Source: Cylicocyclus nassatus | Lineage: Eukaryota > Nematoda > Chromadorea > Rhabditida > Strongylidae | NCBI GenBank assembly: GCA_958299035.1 | Contig: CATQJL010000001.1 | Coordinates: 77,397,594 to 77,461,593 of the forward strand | Direction: 5' to 3' | Length of the DNA: 64,000 nt | Shown here: positions 51,253-63,300 of the stretch, piece after piece | How the letters are laid out: each line of letters starts with the position of its first letter | How positions within the stretch are numbered: position 1 is the stretch's first letter | Notes under the pieces: generated by a model | The model's database searches: none | What the model saw: only the letters and a program-made list of their open reading frames with translations | Told to the model about the DNA's origin: nothing | Made by a program: the position numbers and the translations under genes

Positions 51253-51943
51253 GCTTTGACACTCATTCGTAGGCCTTGACACTCGCTCGTAGGCCTTGAC
51301 ACTCATTCGTAGGCCTTGACACTCACTCGTAGGCTTTGACACTGACTCGTAGGCCTTGACACTCGCTCGTAGGCCTTGACACTCGCTCGTAGGCCTTGAC
51401 ACTCACTCGTAGGCCTTGACACTCGCTCGTAGGCCTTGACACTCACCCGTAGGCCTTGACACTCGCTCGTAGGCCTTGACACTCACTCGTAGGCCTTGAC
51501 ACTCGCTCGTAGGCCTTGACACTCGCTCGTAGGCCTTGACACTCGCTCGTAGGCCTTGACACTCGCTCGTAGGCCTTGACACTCGCTCGTAGGCCTTGAC
51601 ACTCGCTCGTAGGCCTTGACACTCGCTCGTAGGCCTTGACACTCACTCGTAGGCCTTGACACTCTCTCGTAGGCCTTGACACTCGCTCGTAGGCCTTGAC
51701 ACTCATTCGTAGGCCTTGACACTCACTCGTAGGCTTTGACACTGACTCGTAGGCCTTGACACTCGCTCGTAGGCCTTGACACTCGCTCGTAGGCCTTGAC
51801 ACTCACTCGTAGGCCTTGACACTCGCTCGTAGGCCTTGACACTCACCCGTAGGCCTTGACACTCGCTCGTAGGCCTTGACACTCACTCGTAGGCCTTGAC
51901 ACTCGCTCGTAGGCCTTGACACTCACTCGTAGGCCTTGACACT

Positions 51944-52690
51944 CGCTCGTAGGCCTTGACACTCACCCGTAGGCCTTGACACTCGCTCGTAGGCCTTGAC
52001 ACTCGCTCGTAGGCCTTGACACTCACCCGTAGGCCTTGACACTCGCTCGTAGGCCTTGACACTCACTCGTAGGCCTTGACACTCACTCGTAGGCCTTGAC
52101 ACTCGCTTGTAGGCCTTGACACTCGCTCGTAGGCCTTGACACTCACCCGTAGGCCTTGACACTCGCTCGTAGGCCTTGACACTCACTCGTAGGCCTTGAC
52201 ACTCGCTCGTAGGCCTTGACACTCGCTCGTAGGCCTTGACACTCGCTCGTAGGCCTTGACACTCGCTCGTAGGCCTTGACACTCACCCGTAGGCCTTGAC
52301 ACTCGCTCGTAGGCCTTGACACTCACTCGTAGGCCTTGACACTCACTCGTAGGCCTTGACACTCGCTTGTAAGCCTTGACACTCGCTCGTAGGCCTTGAC
52401 ACTCGCTCGTAGGCCTTGACACTCACTCGTAGGCCTTGACACTCACTCGTAGGCCTTGACACTCGCTCGTAGGCCTTGACACTCGCTCGTAGGCCTTGAC
52501 ACTCGCTCGTAGGCCTTGACACTCGCTCGTAGGCCTTGACACTCACTCGTAGGCCTTGACACTCATTCGTAAGCCTTGACACTCGCTCGTAGGCCTTGAC
52601 ACTCGCTCGTAGGCCTTGACACTCGCTCGTAGGCCTTGACACTCGCTCGTAGGCCTTGACACTCACTCGTAGGCCTTGACACTCACTCGT
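51944..52690. repeat. Duplicated segment with one-unit length change, copy 2
   Basis: Partner of 50,340-51,100, one unit shorter between CGCTTG (52,104) and CACCCG (52,144). Confidence 0.75.
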
Positions 52691-53020
52691 AGGCCTTGAC
52701 ACTCGCTCGTAGGCCTTGACACTCGCTCGTAGGCCTTGACACTCGCTCGTAGGCCTTGACACTCGCTCGTAGGCCTTGACACTCACTCGTAGGCCTTGAC
52801 ACTCACTCGTAGGCCTTGACACTCGCTCGTAGGCCTTGACACTCACTCGTAGGCCTTGACACTCACTCGTAGGCCTTGACACTCGCTCGTAGGCCTTGAC
52901 ACTCGCTCGTAGGCCTTGACACTCGCTCGTAGGCCTTGACACTCACTCGTAGGCCTTGACACTCGCTCGTAGGCCTTGACACTCGCTCGTAGGCCTTGAC
53001 ACTCACTCGTAGGCCTTGAC

Positions 53021-53960
53021 ACATGCTCGTAGGCCTTGACACTCGCTCGTAGACCTTGACATTCACTCGTAGGCCTTGACACTCACTCGTAGGCCTTGAC
53101 ACTCACTCGTAGGCCTTGACACTCACTCGTAGGCCTTGACACTCGCTCGTAGGCCTTGACACTCACTCGTAGGCCTTGACACTCGCTCGTAGGCCTTGAC
53201 ACTCGCTCGTAGGCCTTGACACTCGCTCGTAGGCCTTGACACTCACTCGTAGGCCTTGACACATGCTCGTAGGCCTTGACACTCGCTCGTAGGCCTTGAC
53301 ACTCACTCGTAGGCCTTGACACTCACTCGTAGGCCTTGACACTCGCTCGTAGGCCTTGACACTCACTCGTAGGCCTTGACACTCATTCGTAGGCCTTGAC
53401 ACTCGCTCGTAGGCCTTGACACTCGCTCGTAGGCCTTGACACTCGCTCGTAAGCCTTGACACTCACTCGTAGGCCTTGACACTCGCTCGTAGGCCTTGAC
53501 ATTCGCTCGTAGGCCTTGACACTCATTCGTAGGCCTTGACACTCACTCGTAGGCTTTGACACTGACTCGTAGGCCTTGACACTCGCTCGTAGGCCTTGAC
53601 ACTCACTCGTAGGCCTTGACACTCGCTCGTAGGCCTTGACACTCACTCGTAGGCCTTGACACTCACTCGTAGGCCTTGACACATGCTCGTAGACCTTGAC
53701 ACTCGCTCGTAGGCCTTGACACTCACTCGTAGGCCTTGACACTCACTCGTAGGCCTTGACACTCGCTCGTAGGCCTTGACACTCACTCGTAGGCCTTGAA
53801 ACTCACTCGTAGGCCTTGACACTCACTCGTAGGCCTTGACACTCGCTCGTAGGCCTTGACACTCACTCGTAGGCCTTGACACTCGCTCGTAGGCCTTGAC
53901 ACTCACTCGTAGGCCTTGACACTCACTCGTAGGCCTTGACACATGCTCGTAGGCCTTGAC
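53021..53960. repeat. Block marked by ACATGCTCG units
   Basis: The ACATGCTCG variant occurs at 53,021, 53,261, 53,681 and 53,941 and nowhere else that I saw. The first two are 240 bp apart with similar surrounding units. This is a local sub-family at the zone C/zone B border. Confidence 0.8.
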
Positions 53961-54263
53961 ACTCGCTCGTAGGCCTTGACACTCACTCGTAGGCCTTGAC
54001 ACTCACTCGTAGGCCTTGACACTCGCTCGTAGGCCTTGACACTCATTCGTAGGCCTTGACACTCATCCGTAGGCCTTGACACTCGCTCGTAGGCCTTGAC
54101 ACTCGCCCGTACGCCTTGACACTCGCTCGTAGGCCTTGACACTCGCTCGTAGGCCTTGACACTCGCTCGTAGGCCTTGACACTCGCTCGTAGGCCTTGAC
54201 ACTCGCTCGTAGGCCTTGACACTCATTCGTAGGCCTTGACACTCGCTCGTAGGCCTTGACACT

Positions 54264-54277
54264 CGCCCGTACGCTCG
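54264..54277. other. 12-bp deletion junction (CGCCCGTACGCTCG), copy 1 of 6
   Basis: A CGCCCGTACGCC unit is joined to the next CGCTCG with 12 bases missing. The missing piece lies between two CGC trinucleotides, one of which exists only because of the GTACGCC substitution. This fits deletion by short homology or slippage. Confidence 0.88.
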
Positions 54278-55799
54278 TAGGCCTTGACACTCACTCGTAG
54301 GCCTTGACACTCACTCGTAGGCCTTGACACTCGCTCGTAGGCCTTGACACTCATTCGTAGGCCTTGACACTCATCCGTAGGCCTTGACACTCGCTCGTAG
54401 GCCTTGACACTCGCCCGTACGCCTTGACACTCGCTCGTAGGCCTTGACACTCGCTCGTAGGCCTTGACACTCGCTCGTAGGCCTTGACACTCGCTCGTAG
54501 GCCTTGACACTCGCTCGTAGGCCTTGACACTCATTCGTAGGCCTTGACACTCGCTCGTAGGCCTTGACACTCGCCCGTAGGCCTTGACACTCGCTCGTAG
54601 GCCTTGACACTCGCCCGTAGGCCTTGACACTCGCTCGTAGGCCTTGACACTCGCTCGTAGGCCTTGACACTCGCTCGTAGGCCTTGACACTCGCTCGTAG
54701 GCCTTGACACTCGCTCGTAGGCCTTGACACTCATTCGTAGGCCTTGACACTCGCCCGTAGGCCTTGACACTCGCTCGTAGGCCTTGACACTCGCCCGTAG
54801 GCCTTGACACTCGCTCGTAGGCCTTGACACTCGCTCGTAGGCCTTGACACTCGCTCGTAGGCCTTGACACTCGCTCGTAGGCCTTGACACTCGCTCGTAG
54901 GCCTTGACACTCGCTCGTAGGCCTTGACACTCATTCGTAGGCCTTGACACTCATTCGTAGGCCTTGACACTCATTCGTAGGCCTTGACACTCGACCGTAG
55001 GCTTTGACACTCGCCCGTAGGCCTTGACACTCGCTCGTAGGCCTTGACACTCGCCCGTAGGCCTTGACACTCGCTCGTAGGCCTTGACACTCGCTCGTAG
55101 GCCTTGACACTCGCTCGTAGGCCTTGACACTCGCTCGTAGGCCTTGACACTCGCTCGTAGGCCTTGACACTCATTCGTAGGCCTTGACACTCATTCGTAG
55201 GCCTTGGCACTCATTCGTAGGCCTTGACACTCGCTCGTAGGCCTTGACACTCACTCGTAGGCCTTGGCACTCACTCGTAGGCCTTGACACTCGCTCGTAG
55301 GCCTTGACACTCATTCGTAGGCCTTGACACTCGCTCGTAGGCCTTGACACTCGCTCGTAGGCCTTGACACTCATTCGTAGGCCTTGACACTCATTCGTAG
55401 GCCTTGACACTCATTCGTAGGCCTTGACACTCGCCCGTAGGCCTTGACACTCGCCCGTAGGCCTTGACACTCGCTCGTAGGCCTTGACACTCACTCGTAG
55501 GCCTTGACACTCGCTCGTAGGCCTTGACACTCGCTCGTAGGCCTTGACACTCATTCGTAGGCCTTGACACTCATTCGTAGGCCTTGACACTCGCTCGTAG
55601 GCTTTGACACTCGCTCGTAGGCCTTGACACTCATTCGTAGGCCTTGACACTCGCTCGTAGGCCTTGACACTCGCTCGTAGGCCTTGACACTCATTCGTAG
55701 GCCTTGACACTCATTCGTAGGCCTTGACACTCGCTCGTAGGCCTTGACACTCGCTCGTAGGCCTTGACACTCATTCGTAGGCCTTGACACTCATCCGTA

Positions 55800-57120
55800 G
55801 GCCTTGACACTCACTCGTAGGCCTTAACACTCACTCGTAGGCCTTGACACTCGCTCGTAGGCCTTGACACTCACTCGTAGGCCTTGACACTCGCTCGTAG
55901 GCCTTGATACTCGCTCGTAGGCCTTGACACTCGCCCGTAGGCCTTGACACTCGCTCGTAGGCCTTGACACTCGCTCGTAGGCCTTGACACTCGCTCGTAG
56001 GCCTTGACACTCGCTCGTAGGCCTTGACACTCGCTCGTAGGCCTTGACACTCATTCGTAGGCCTTGACACTCATTCGTAGGCCTTGACACTCGCCCGTAG
56101 GCCTTGACACTCGCTCGTAGGCCTTGACACTCGCCCGTAGGCCTTGACACTCGCTCGTAGGCCTTGACACTCGCTCGTAGGCCTTGACACTCACTCGTAG
56201 GCCTTGACACTCACTCGTAGGCCTTGACACTCGCTCGTAGGCCTTGACACTCATTCGTAGGCCTTGACACTCGCTCGTAGGCCTTGACACTCGCTCGTAG
56301 GCCTTGACACTCATTCGTAGGCCTTGACACTCATTCGTAGGCCTTGACACTCATTCGTAGGCCTTGACACTCGCCCGTAGGCCTTGACACTCCCCCGTAG
56401 GCCTTGACACTCGCTCGTAGGACTTGACACTCATTCGTAGGCCTTGACACTCGCTCGTAGGCCTTGACACTCACTCGTAGGCCTTGACACTCACTCGTAG
56501 GCCTTGACACTCGCTCGTAGGCCTTGACACTCGCTCGTAGGCCTTGACACTCATTCGTAGGCCTTGACACTCGCTCGTAGGCCTTGACACTCGCCCGTAC
56601 GCTCGTAGGCCTTGACACTCACTCGTAGGCCTTGACACTCACTCGTAGGCCTTGACACTCGCTCGTAGGCCTTGACACTCACTCGTAGGCCTTGACACTC
56701 ACTCGTAGGCCTTGACACTCGCTCGTAGGCCTTGACACTCGCTCGTAGGCCTTGACACTCGCTCGTAGGCCTTGACACTCGCTCGTAGGCCTTGACACTC
56801 GCTCGTAGGCCTTGACACTCATTCGTAAGCCTTGACACTCGCTCGTAGGCCTTGACACTCATTCGTAGGCCTTGACACTCGCTCGTAGGCCTTGACACTC
56901 GCTCGTAGGCCTTGACACTCATTCGTAGGCCTTGACACTCATTCGTAGGCCTTGACACTCGCCCGTAGGCCTTGACACTCCCCCGTAGGCCTTGACACTC
57001 GCTCGTAGGACTTGACACTCATTCGTAGGCCTTGACACTCGCTCGTAGGCCTTGACACTCACTCGTAGGACTTGACACTCACTCGTAGGCCTTGACACTC
57101 GCTCGTAGGCCTTGACACTC
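55800..57120. repeat. Zone-B segmental duplication, copy 1 (distance 2,196 bp)
   Basis: Marks CCTTAACAC (about 55,822), TTGATACTC, CCCCCG, GGACTTG and the 12-bp deletion at 56,592 recur 2,196 bp later in the same order. The shadow peptides of the two copies agree almost completely over several hundred residues. Ends are approximate. Confidence 0.83.
56592..56605. other. 12-bp deletion junction, copy 2 of 6
   Basis: Same CGCCCGTACGCTCG junction as at 54,264. Spacing to the next copy is 688 bp. Confidence 0.88.
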
Positions 57121-57279
57121 ATTCGTAGGCCTTGACACTCATCCGTAGGCCTTGACACTCGCTCGTAGGCCTTGACACTCACTCGTAGGCCTTGACACTC
57201 ACTCGTAGGCCTTGACACTCGCTCGTAGGCCTTGACACTCGCTCGTAGGCCTTGACACTCGCTCGTAGGCCTTGACACT

Positions 57280-57293
57280 CGCCCGTACGCTCG
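57280..57293. other. 12-bp deletion junction, copy 3 of 6
   Basis: Same junction. The 688-bp segments before and after it share variant order, so this copy arose by tandem duplication of 34 full units plus one shortened unit. Confidence 0.88.
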
Positions 57294-57995
57294 TAGGCCT
57301 TGACACTCACTCGTAGGCCTTGACACTCACTCGTAGGCCTTGACACTCGCTCGTAGGCCTTGACACTCACTCGTAGGCCTTGACACTCACTCGTAGGCCT
57401 TGACACTCGCTCGTAGGCCTTGACACTCGCTCGTAGGCCTTGACACTCGCTCGTAGGCCTTGACACTCGCTCGTAGGCCTTGACACTCGCTCGTAGGCCT
57501 TGACACTCATTCGTAAGCCTTGACACTCGCTCGTAGGCCTTGACACTCATTCGTAGGCCTTGACACTCGCTCGTAGGCCTTGACACTCGCTCGTAGGCCT
57601 TGACACTCATTCGTAGGCCTTGACACTCATTCGTAGGCCTTGACACTCGCCCGTAGGCCTTGACACTCCCCCGTAGGCCTTGACACTCGCTCGTAGGACT
57701 TGACACTCATTCGTAGGCCTTGACACTCGCTCGTAGGCCTTGACACTCACTCGTAGGCCTTGACACTCACTCGTAGGCCTTGACACTCGCTCGTAGGCCT
57801 TGACACTCACTCGTAGGCCTTGACACTCGCTCGTAGGCCTTGATACTCGCTCGTAGGCCTTGACACTCGCCCGTAGGCCTTGACACTCGCTCGTAGGCCT
57901 TGACACTCGCTCGTAGGCCTTGACACTCGCTCGTAGGCCTTGACACTCGCTCGTAGGCCTTGACACTCACTCGTAGGCCTTGACACTCGCTCGTA

Positions 57996-59316
57996 GGCCT
58001 TGACACTCACTCGTAGGCCTTAACACTCACTCGTAGGCCTTGACACTCGCTCGTAGGCCTTGACACTCACTCGTAGGCCTTGACACTCGCTCGTAGGCCT
58101 TGATACTCGCTCGTAGGCCTTGACACTCGCCCGTAGGCCTTGACACTCGCTCGTAGGCCTTGACACTCGCTCGTAGGCCTTGACACTCGCTCGTAGGCCT
58201 TGACACTCGCTCGTAGGCCTTGACACTCGCTCGTAGGCCTTGACACTCATTCGTAGGCCTTGACACTCATTCGTAGGCCTTGACACTCGCCCGTAGGCCT
58301 TGACACTCGCTCGTAGGCCTTGACACTCGCCCGTAGGCCTTGACACTCGCTCGTAGGCCTTGACACTCGCTCGTAGGCCTTGACACTCACTCGTAGGCCT
58401 TGACACTCACTCGTAGGCCTTGACACTCGCTCGTAGGCCTTGACACTCATTCGTAGGCCTTGACACTCGCTCGTAGGCCTTGACACTCGCTCGTAGGCCT
58501 TGACACTCATTCGTAGGCCTTGACACTCATTCGTAGGCCTTGACACTCATTCGTAGGCCTTGACACTCGCCCGTAGGCCTTGACACTCCCCCGTAGGCCT
58601 TGACACTCGCTCGTAGGACTTGACACTCATTCGTAGGCCTTGACACTCGCTCGTAGGCCTTGATACTCACTCGTAGGCCTTGACACTCACTCGTAGGCCT
58701 TGACACTCGCTCGTAGGCCTTGACACTCGCTCGTAGGCCTTGACACTCATTCGTAGGCCTTGACACTCGCTCGTAGGCCTTGACACTCGCCCGTACGCTC
58801 GTAGGCCTTGACACTCACTCGTAGGCCTTGACACTCACTCGTAGGCCTTGACACTCGCTCGTAGGCCTTGACACTCACTCGTAGGCCTTGACACTCACTC
58901 GTAGGCCTTGACACTCGCTCGTAGGCCTTGACACTCGCTCGTAGGCCTTGACACTCGCTCGTAGGCCTTGACACTCGCTCGTAGGCCTTGACACTCGCTC
59001 GTAGGCCTTGACACTCATTCGTAAGCCTTGACACTCGCTCGTAGGCCTTGACACTCATTCGTAGGCCTTGACACTCGCTCGTAGGCCTTGACACTCGCTC
59101 GTAGGCCTTGACACTCATTCGTAGGCCTTGACACTCATTCGTAGGCCTTGACACTCGCCCGTAGGCCTTGACACTCCCCCGTAGGCCTTGACACTCGCTC
59201 GTAGGACTTGACACTCATTCGTAGGCCTTGACACTCGCTCGTAGGCCTTGACACTCACTCGTAGGCCTTGACACTCACTCGTAGGCCTTGACACTCGCTC
59301 GTAGGCCTTGACACTC
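57996..59316. repeat. Zone-B segmental duplication, copy 2 (distance 2,196 bp)
   Basis: Partner of 55,800-57,120, with CCTTAACAC at about 58,018 and the 12-bp deletion at 58,788. A private TTGATACTC near 58,661 separates it from copy 1. Confidence 0.83.
58788..58801. other. 12-bp deletion junction, copy 4 of 6
   Basis: CGCCCGTACGCTCG junction marking the start of the first 748-bp repeat. Confidence 0.88.
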
Positions 59317-59535
59317 ATTCGTAGGCCTTGACACTCATCCGTAGGCCTTGACACTCGCTCGTAGGCCTTGACACTCGCCCGTACGCCTTGACACTCGCTC
59401 GTAGGCCTTGACACTCGCTCGTAGGCCTTGTCACTCGCTCGTAGGCCTTGACACTCGCTCGTAGGCCTTGACACTCGCTCGTAGGCCTTGACACTCATTC
59501 GTAGGCCTTGACACTCGCTCGTAGGCCTTGACACT
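58788..59535. repeat. 748-bp tandem duplication, copy 1
   Basis: Runs from one 12-bp deletion junction to the next: 37 full units plus one 8-bp remnant. It includes CATTCGTAAG, CCCCCG, GGACTTG, CATCCG, CGCCCGTACGCC and a rare TTGTCACTC (about 59,429). All recur 748 bp later. Confidence 0.9.
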
Positions 59536-59549
59536 CGCCCGTACGCTCG
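59536..59549. other. 12-bp deletion junction, copy 5 of 6
   Basis: CGCCCGTACGCTCG junction marking the start of the second 748-bp repeat. Confidence 0.88.
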
Positions 59550-60283
59550 TAGGCCTTGACACTCACTCGTAGGCCTTGACACTCACTCGTAGGCCTTGAC
59601 ACTCGCTCGTAGGCCTTGACACTCACTCGTAGGCCTTGACACTCACTCGTAGGCCTTGACACTCGCTCGTAGGCCTTGACACTCGCTCGTAGGCCTTGAC
59701 ACTCGCTCGTAGGCCTTGACACTCGCTCGTAGGCCTTGACACTCGCTCGTAGGCCTTGACACTCATTCGTAAGCCTTGACACTCGCTCGTAGGCCTTGAC
59801 ACTCATTCGTAGGCCTTGACACTCGCTCGTAGGCCTTGACACTCGCTCGTAGGCCTTGACACTCATTCGTAGGCCTTGACACTCATTCGTAGGCCTTGAC
59901 ACTCGCCCGTAGGCCTTGACACTCCCCCGTAGGCCTTGACACTCGCTCGTAGGACTTGACACTCATTCGTAGGCCTTGACACTCGCTCGTAGGCCTTGAC
60001 ACTCACTCGTAGGCCTTGACACTCACTCGTAGGCCTTGACACTCGCTCGTAGGCCTTGACACTCATTCGTAGGCCTTGACACTCATCCGTAGGCCTTGAC
60101 ACTCGCTCGTAGGCCTTGACACTCGCCCGTACGCCTTGACACTCGCTCGTAGGCCTTGACACTCGCTCGTAGGCCTTGTCACTCGCTCGTAGGCCTTGAC
60201 ACTCGCTCGTAGGCCTTGACACTCGCTCGTAGGCCTTGACACTCATTCGTAGGCCTTGACACTCGCTCGTAGGCCTTGACACT
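59536..60283. repeat. 748-bp tandem duplication, copy 2
   Basis: Same series, with TTGTCACTC at about 60,177. I found no unit-level difference from copy 1. After the junction at 60,284 the order changes (CGCTCG at 60,304 where copy starts have CACTCG), so there is no third copy. Confidence 0.9.
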
Positions 60284-60297
60284 CGCCCGTACGCTCG
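60284..60297. other. 12-bp deletion junction, copy 6 of 6
   Basis: CGCCCGTACGCTCG junction closing the second 748-bp repeat. No later copy is seen, although intact GTACGCC units continue to the end of the window. Confidence 0.88.
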
Positions 60298-62459
60298 TAG
60301 GCCTTGACACTCGCTCGTAGGCCTTGACACTCACTCGTAGGCCTTGACACTCGCTCGTAGGCCTTGACACTCGCTCGTAGGCCTTGACACTCATTCGTAG
60401 GCCTTGACACTCATTCGTAGGCCTTGACACTCGCTCGTAGGCTTTGACACTCGCTCGTAGGCCTTGACACTCATTCGTAGGCCTTGACACTCGCTCGTAG
60501 GCCTTGACACTCGCTCGTAGGCCTTGACACTCATTCGTAGGCCTTGACACTCATTCGTAGGCCTTGACACTCGCTCGTAGGCCTTGACACTCGCCCGTAC
60601 GCCTTGACATCCGCTCGTAGGCCTTGACACTCGCTCGTAGGCCTTGACACTCGCTCGTAGGCCTTGACACTCGCTCGTAGGCCTTGACACTCGCTCGTAG
60701 GCCTTGACACTCGCTCGTAGGCCTTGACACTCGCTCGTAGGCCTTGACACTCGCTCGTAGGCCTTGACACTCGCTCGTAGGCCTTGACACTCATTCGTAG
60801 GCCTTGACACTCATTCGTAGGCCTTGACACTCATTCGTAGGCCTTGACACTCGCCCGTAGGCCTTGACACTCGCTCGTAGGCCTTGACACTCGCCCGTAG
60901 GCCTTGACACTCGCTCGTAGGCCTTGACACTCGCTCGTAGGCCTTGACACTCGCCCGTACGCCTTGACACTCGCTCGTAGGCCTTGACACTCGCTCGTAG
61001 GCCTTGACACTCGCCCGTACGCCTTGATACTCATCCGTAGGCCTTGACACTCGCTCGTAGGCCTTGACACTCGCCCGTACGCCTTGACACTCGCTCGTAG
61101 GCCTTGACACTCGCTCGTAGGCCTTGACACTCGCTCGTAGGCCTTGACACTCGCTCGTAGGCCTTGACACTCGCTCGTAGGCCTTGGCACTCGCTCGTAG
61201 GCCTTGACACTCATTCGTAGGCCTTGACACTCATTCGTAGGCCTTGACACTCATTCGTAGGCCTTGACACTCGCCCGTAGGCCTTGACACTCGCTCGTAG
61301 GCCTTGACACTCGCCCGTAGGCCTTGACACTCGCTCGTAGGCCTTGACACTCGCTCGTAGGCCTTGACACTCGCTCGTAGGCCTTGACACTCGCCCGTAC
61401 GCCTTGACATCCGCTCGTAGGCCTTGACACTCGCTCGTAGGCCTTGACACTCGCTCGTAGGCCTTGACACTCGCTCGTAGGCCTTGACACTCGCTCGTAG
61501 GCCTTGACACTCGCTCGTAGGCCTTGACACTCGCTCGTAGGCCTTGACACTCGCTCGTAGGCCTTGACACTCACTCGTAGGCCTTGACACTCGCTCGTAG
61601 GCCTTGACACTCATTCGTAGGCCTTGACACTCATTCGTAGGCCTTGACACTCATTCGTAGGCCTTGACACTCGCTCGTAGGCCTTGACACTCGCTCGTAG
61701 GCCTTGACACTCGCCCGTACGCCTTGACACTCGCTCGTAGGCCTTGACACTCGCTCGTAGGCCTTGACACTCGCCCGTACGCCTTGACACTCATCCGTAG
61801 GCCTTGACACTCGCTCGTAGGCCTTGACACTCGCCCGTACGCCTTGACACTCGCTCGTAGGCCTTGACACTCGCTCGTAGGCCTTGACACTCGCTCGTAG
61901 GCCTTGACACTCGCTCGTAGGCCTTGACACTCGCTCGTAGGCCTTGACACTCATTCGTAGGCCTTGACACCCATTCGTAGGCCTTGACACTCATTCGTAG
62001 GCCTTGACACTCGCCCGTAGGCCTTGACACTCGCTCGTAGGCCTTGACGCTCGCCCGTAGGCCTTGACACTCGCTCGTAGGCCTTGACACTCGCTCGTAG
62101 GCCTTGACACTCGCTCGTAGGCCTTGACACTCGCTCGTAGGCCTTGACACTCGCTCGTAGGCCTTGACACTCGCCCGTACGCCTTGACACTCGCTCGTAG
62201 GCCTTGACACTCGCTCGTAGGCCTTGACACTCGCTCGTAGGCCTTGACACTCGCTCGTAGGCCTTGACATTCGCTCGTAGGCCTTGACACTCGCTCGTAG
62301 GCCTTGACACTCGCTCGTAGGCCTTGACACTCGCTCGTAGGCCTTAACACTCACTCGTAGGCCTTGACACTCGCTCGTAGGCCTTGACACTCATTCGTAG
62401 GCCTTGACACTCGCCCGTAGGCCTTGACACTCGCCCGTAGGCCTTGACACTCGCTCGTA

Positions 62460-63300
62460 GGACTTGACACTCATTCGTAGGCCTTGACACTCGCTCGTAG
62501 GCCTTGACACTCACTCGTAGGCCTTGACACTCACTCGTAGGCCTTGACACTCGCTCGTATGCCTTGACACTCATTCGTAGGGTTTGACACTCATCCGTAG
62601 GCCTTGACACTCGCTCGTAGGCCTTGACACTCGCCCGTACGCCTTGACACTCACTCGTAGGCCTTGACACTCGCTCGTAGGCCTTGACACTCGCTCGTAG
62701 GCCTTGACACTCGCTCGTAGGCCTTGACACTCATTCGTAGGCCTTGACACTCATTCGTAGGCCTTGACACTCATTCGTAGGCCTTGACACTCGCCCGTAG
62801 GCCTTGACACTCGCTCGTAGGCCTTGACACTCGCCCGTAGGCCTTGACACTCGCTCGTAGGCCTTGACACTCGCTCGTAGGCCTTGACACTCGCTCGTAG
62901 GCCTTGACACTCGCTCGTAGGCCTTGACACTCGCTCGTAGGCCTTGACACTCGCTCGTATGCCTTGACACTCATTCGTAGGGTTTGACACTCATCCGTAG
63001 GCCTTGACACTCGCTCGTAGGCCTTGACACTCGCTCGTAGGCCTTGACACTCATTCGTAGGCCTTGACACTCATTCGTAGGCCTTGACACTCATTCGTAG
63101 GCCTTGACACTCGCCCGTAGGCCTTGACACTCGCCCGTAGGCCTTGACACTCGCTCGTAGGACTTGACACTCATTCGTAGGCCTTGACACTCGCTCGTAG
63201 GCCTTGACACTCACTCGTAGGCCTTGACACTCACTCGTAGGCCTTGACACTCGCTCGTATGCCTTGACACTCATTCGTAGGGTTTGACACTCATCCGTAG
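62460..63300. repeat. Block marked by GTAGGGTTTG units
   Basis: The series CGCTCGTATGCC, CATTCGTAGGGTTTG, CATCCG occurs with the GGGTTTG change at about 62,580, 62,980 and 63,280 and nowhere else seen. The first and third are preceded by a GGACTTG unit (about 62,461 and 63,161, 700 bp apart). The middle copy lacks it, so it came from a shorter exchange. Confidence 0.82.

Larger units (their letters stand above)
31361..54030. repeat. Zone C of the satellite
   Basis: Plain CGCTCG units dominate. The characteristic rarer units are CACCCG, GTGGGCC, CGCTTG, CACACGTAAG, GGCATTG and GGCCTCGAC. The GTAATCC mark and the 1-bp deletion of zone A are absent except for the patch at 37,621-38,180. Register breaks are few: minus three at 38,451-38,460, the adapter at 44,801 and plus four at 51,241. 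Boundaries are approximate. Confidence 0.75.
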
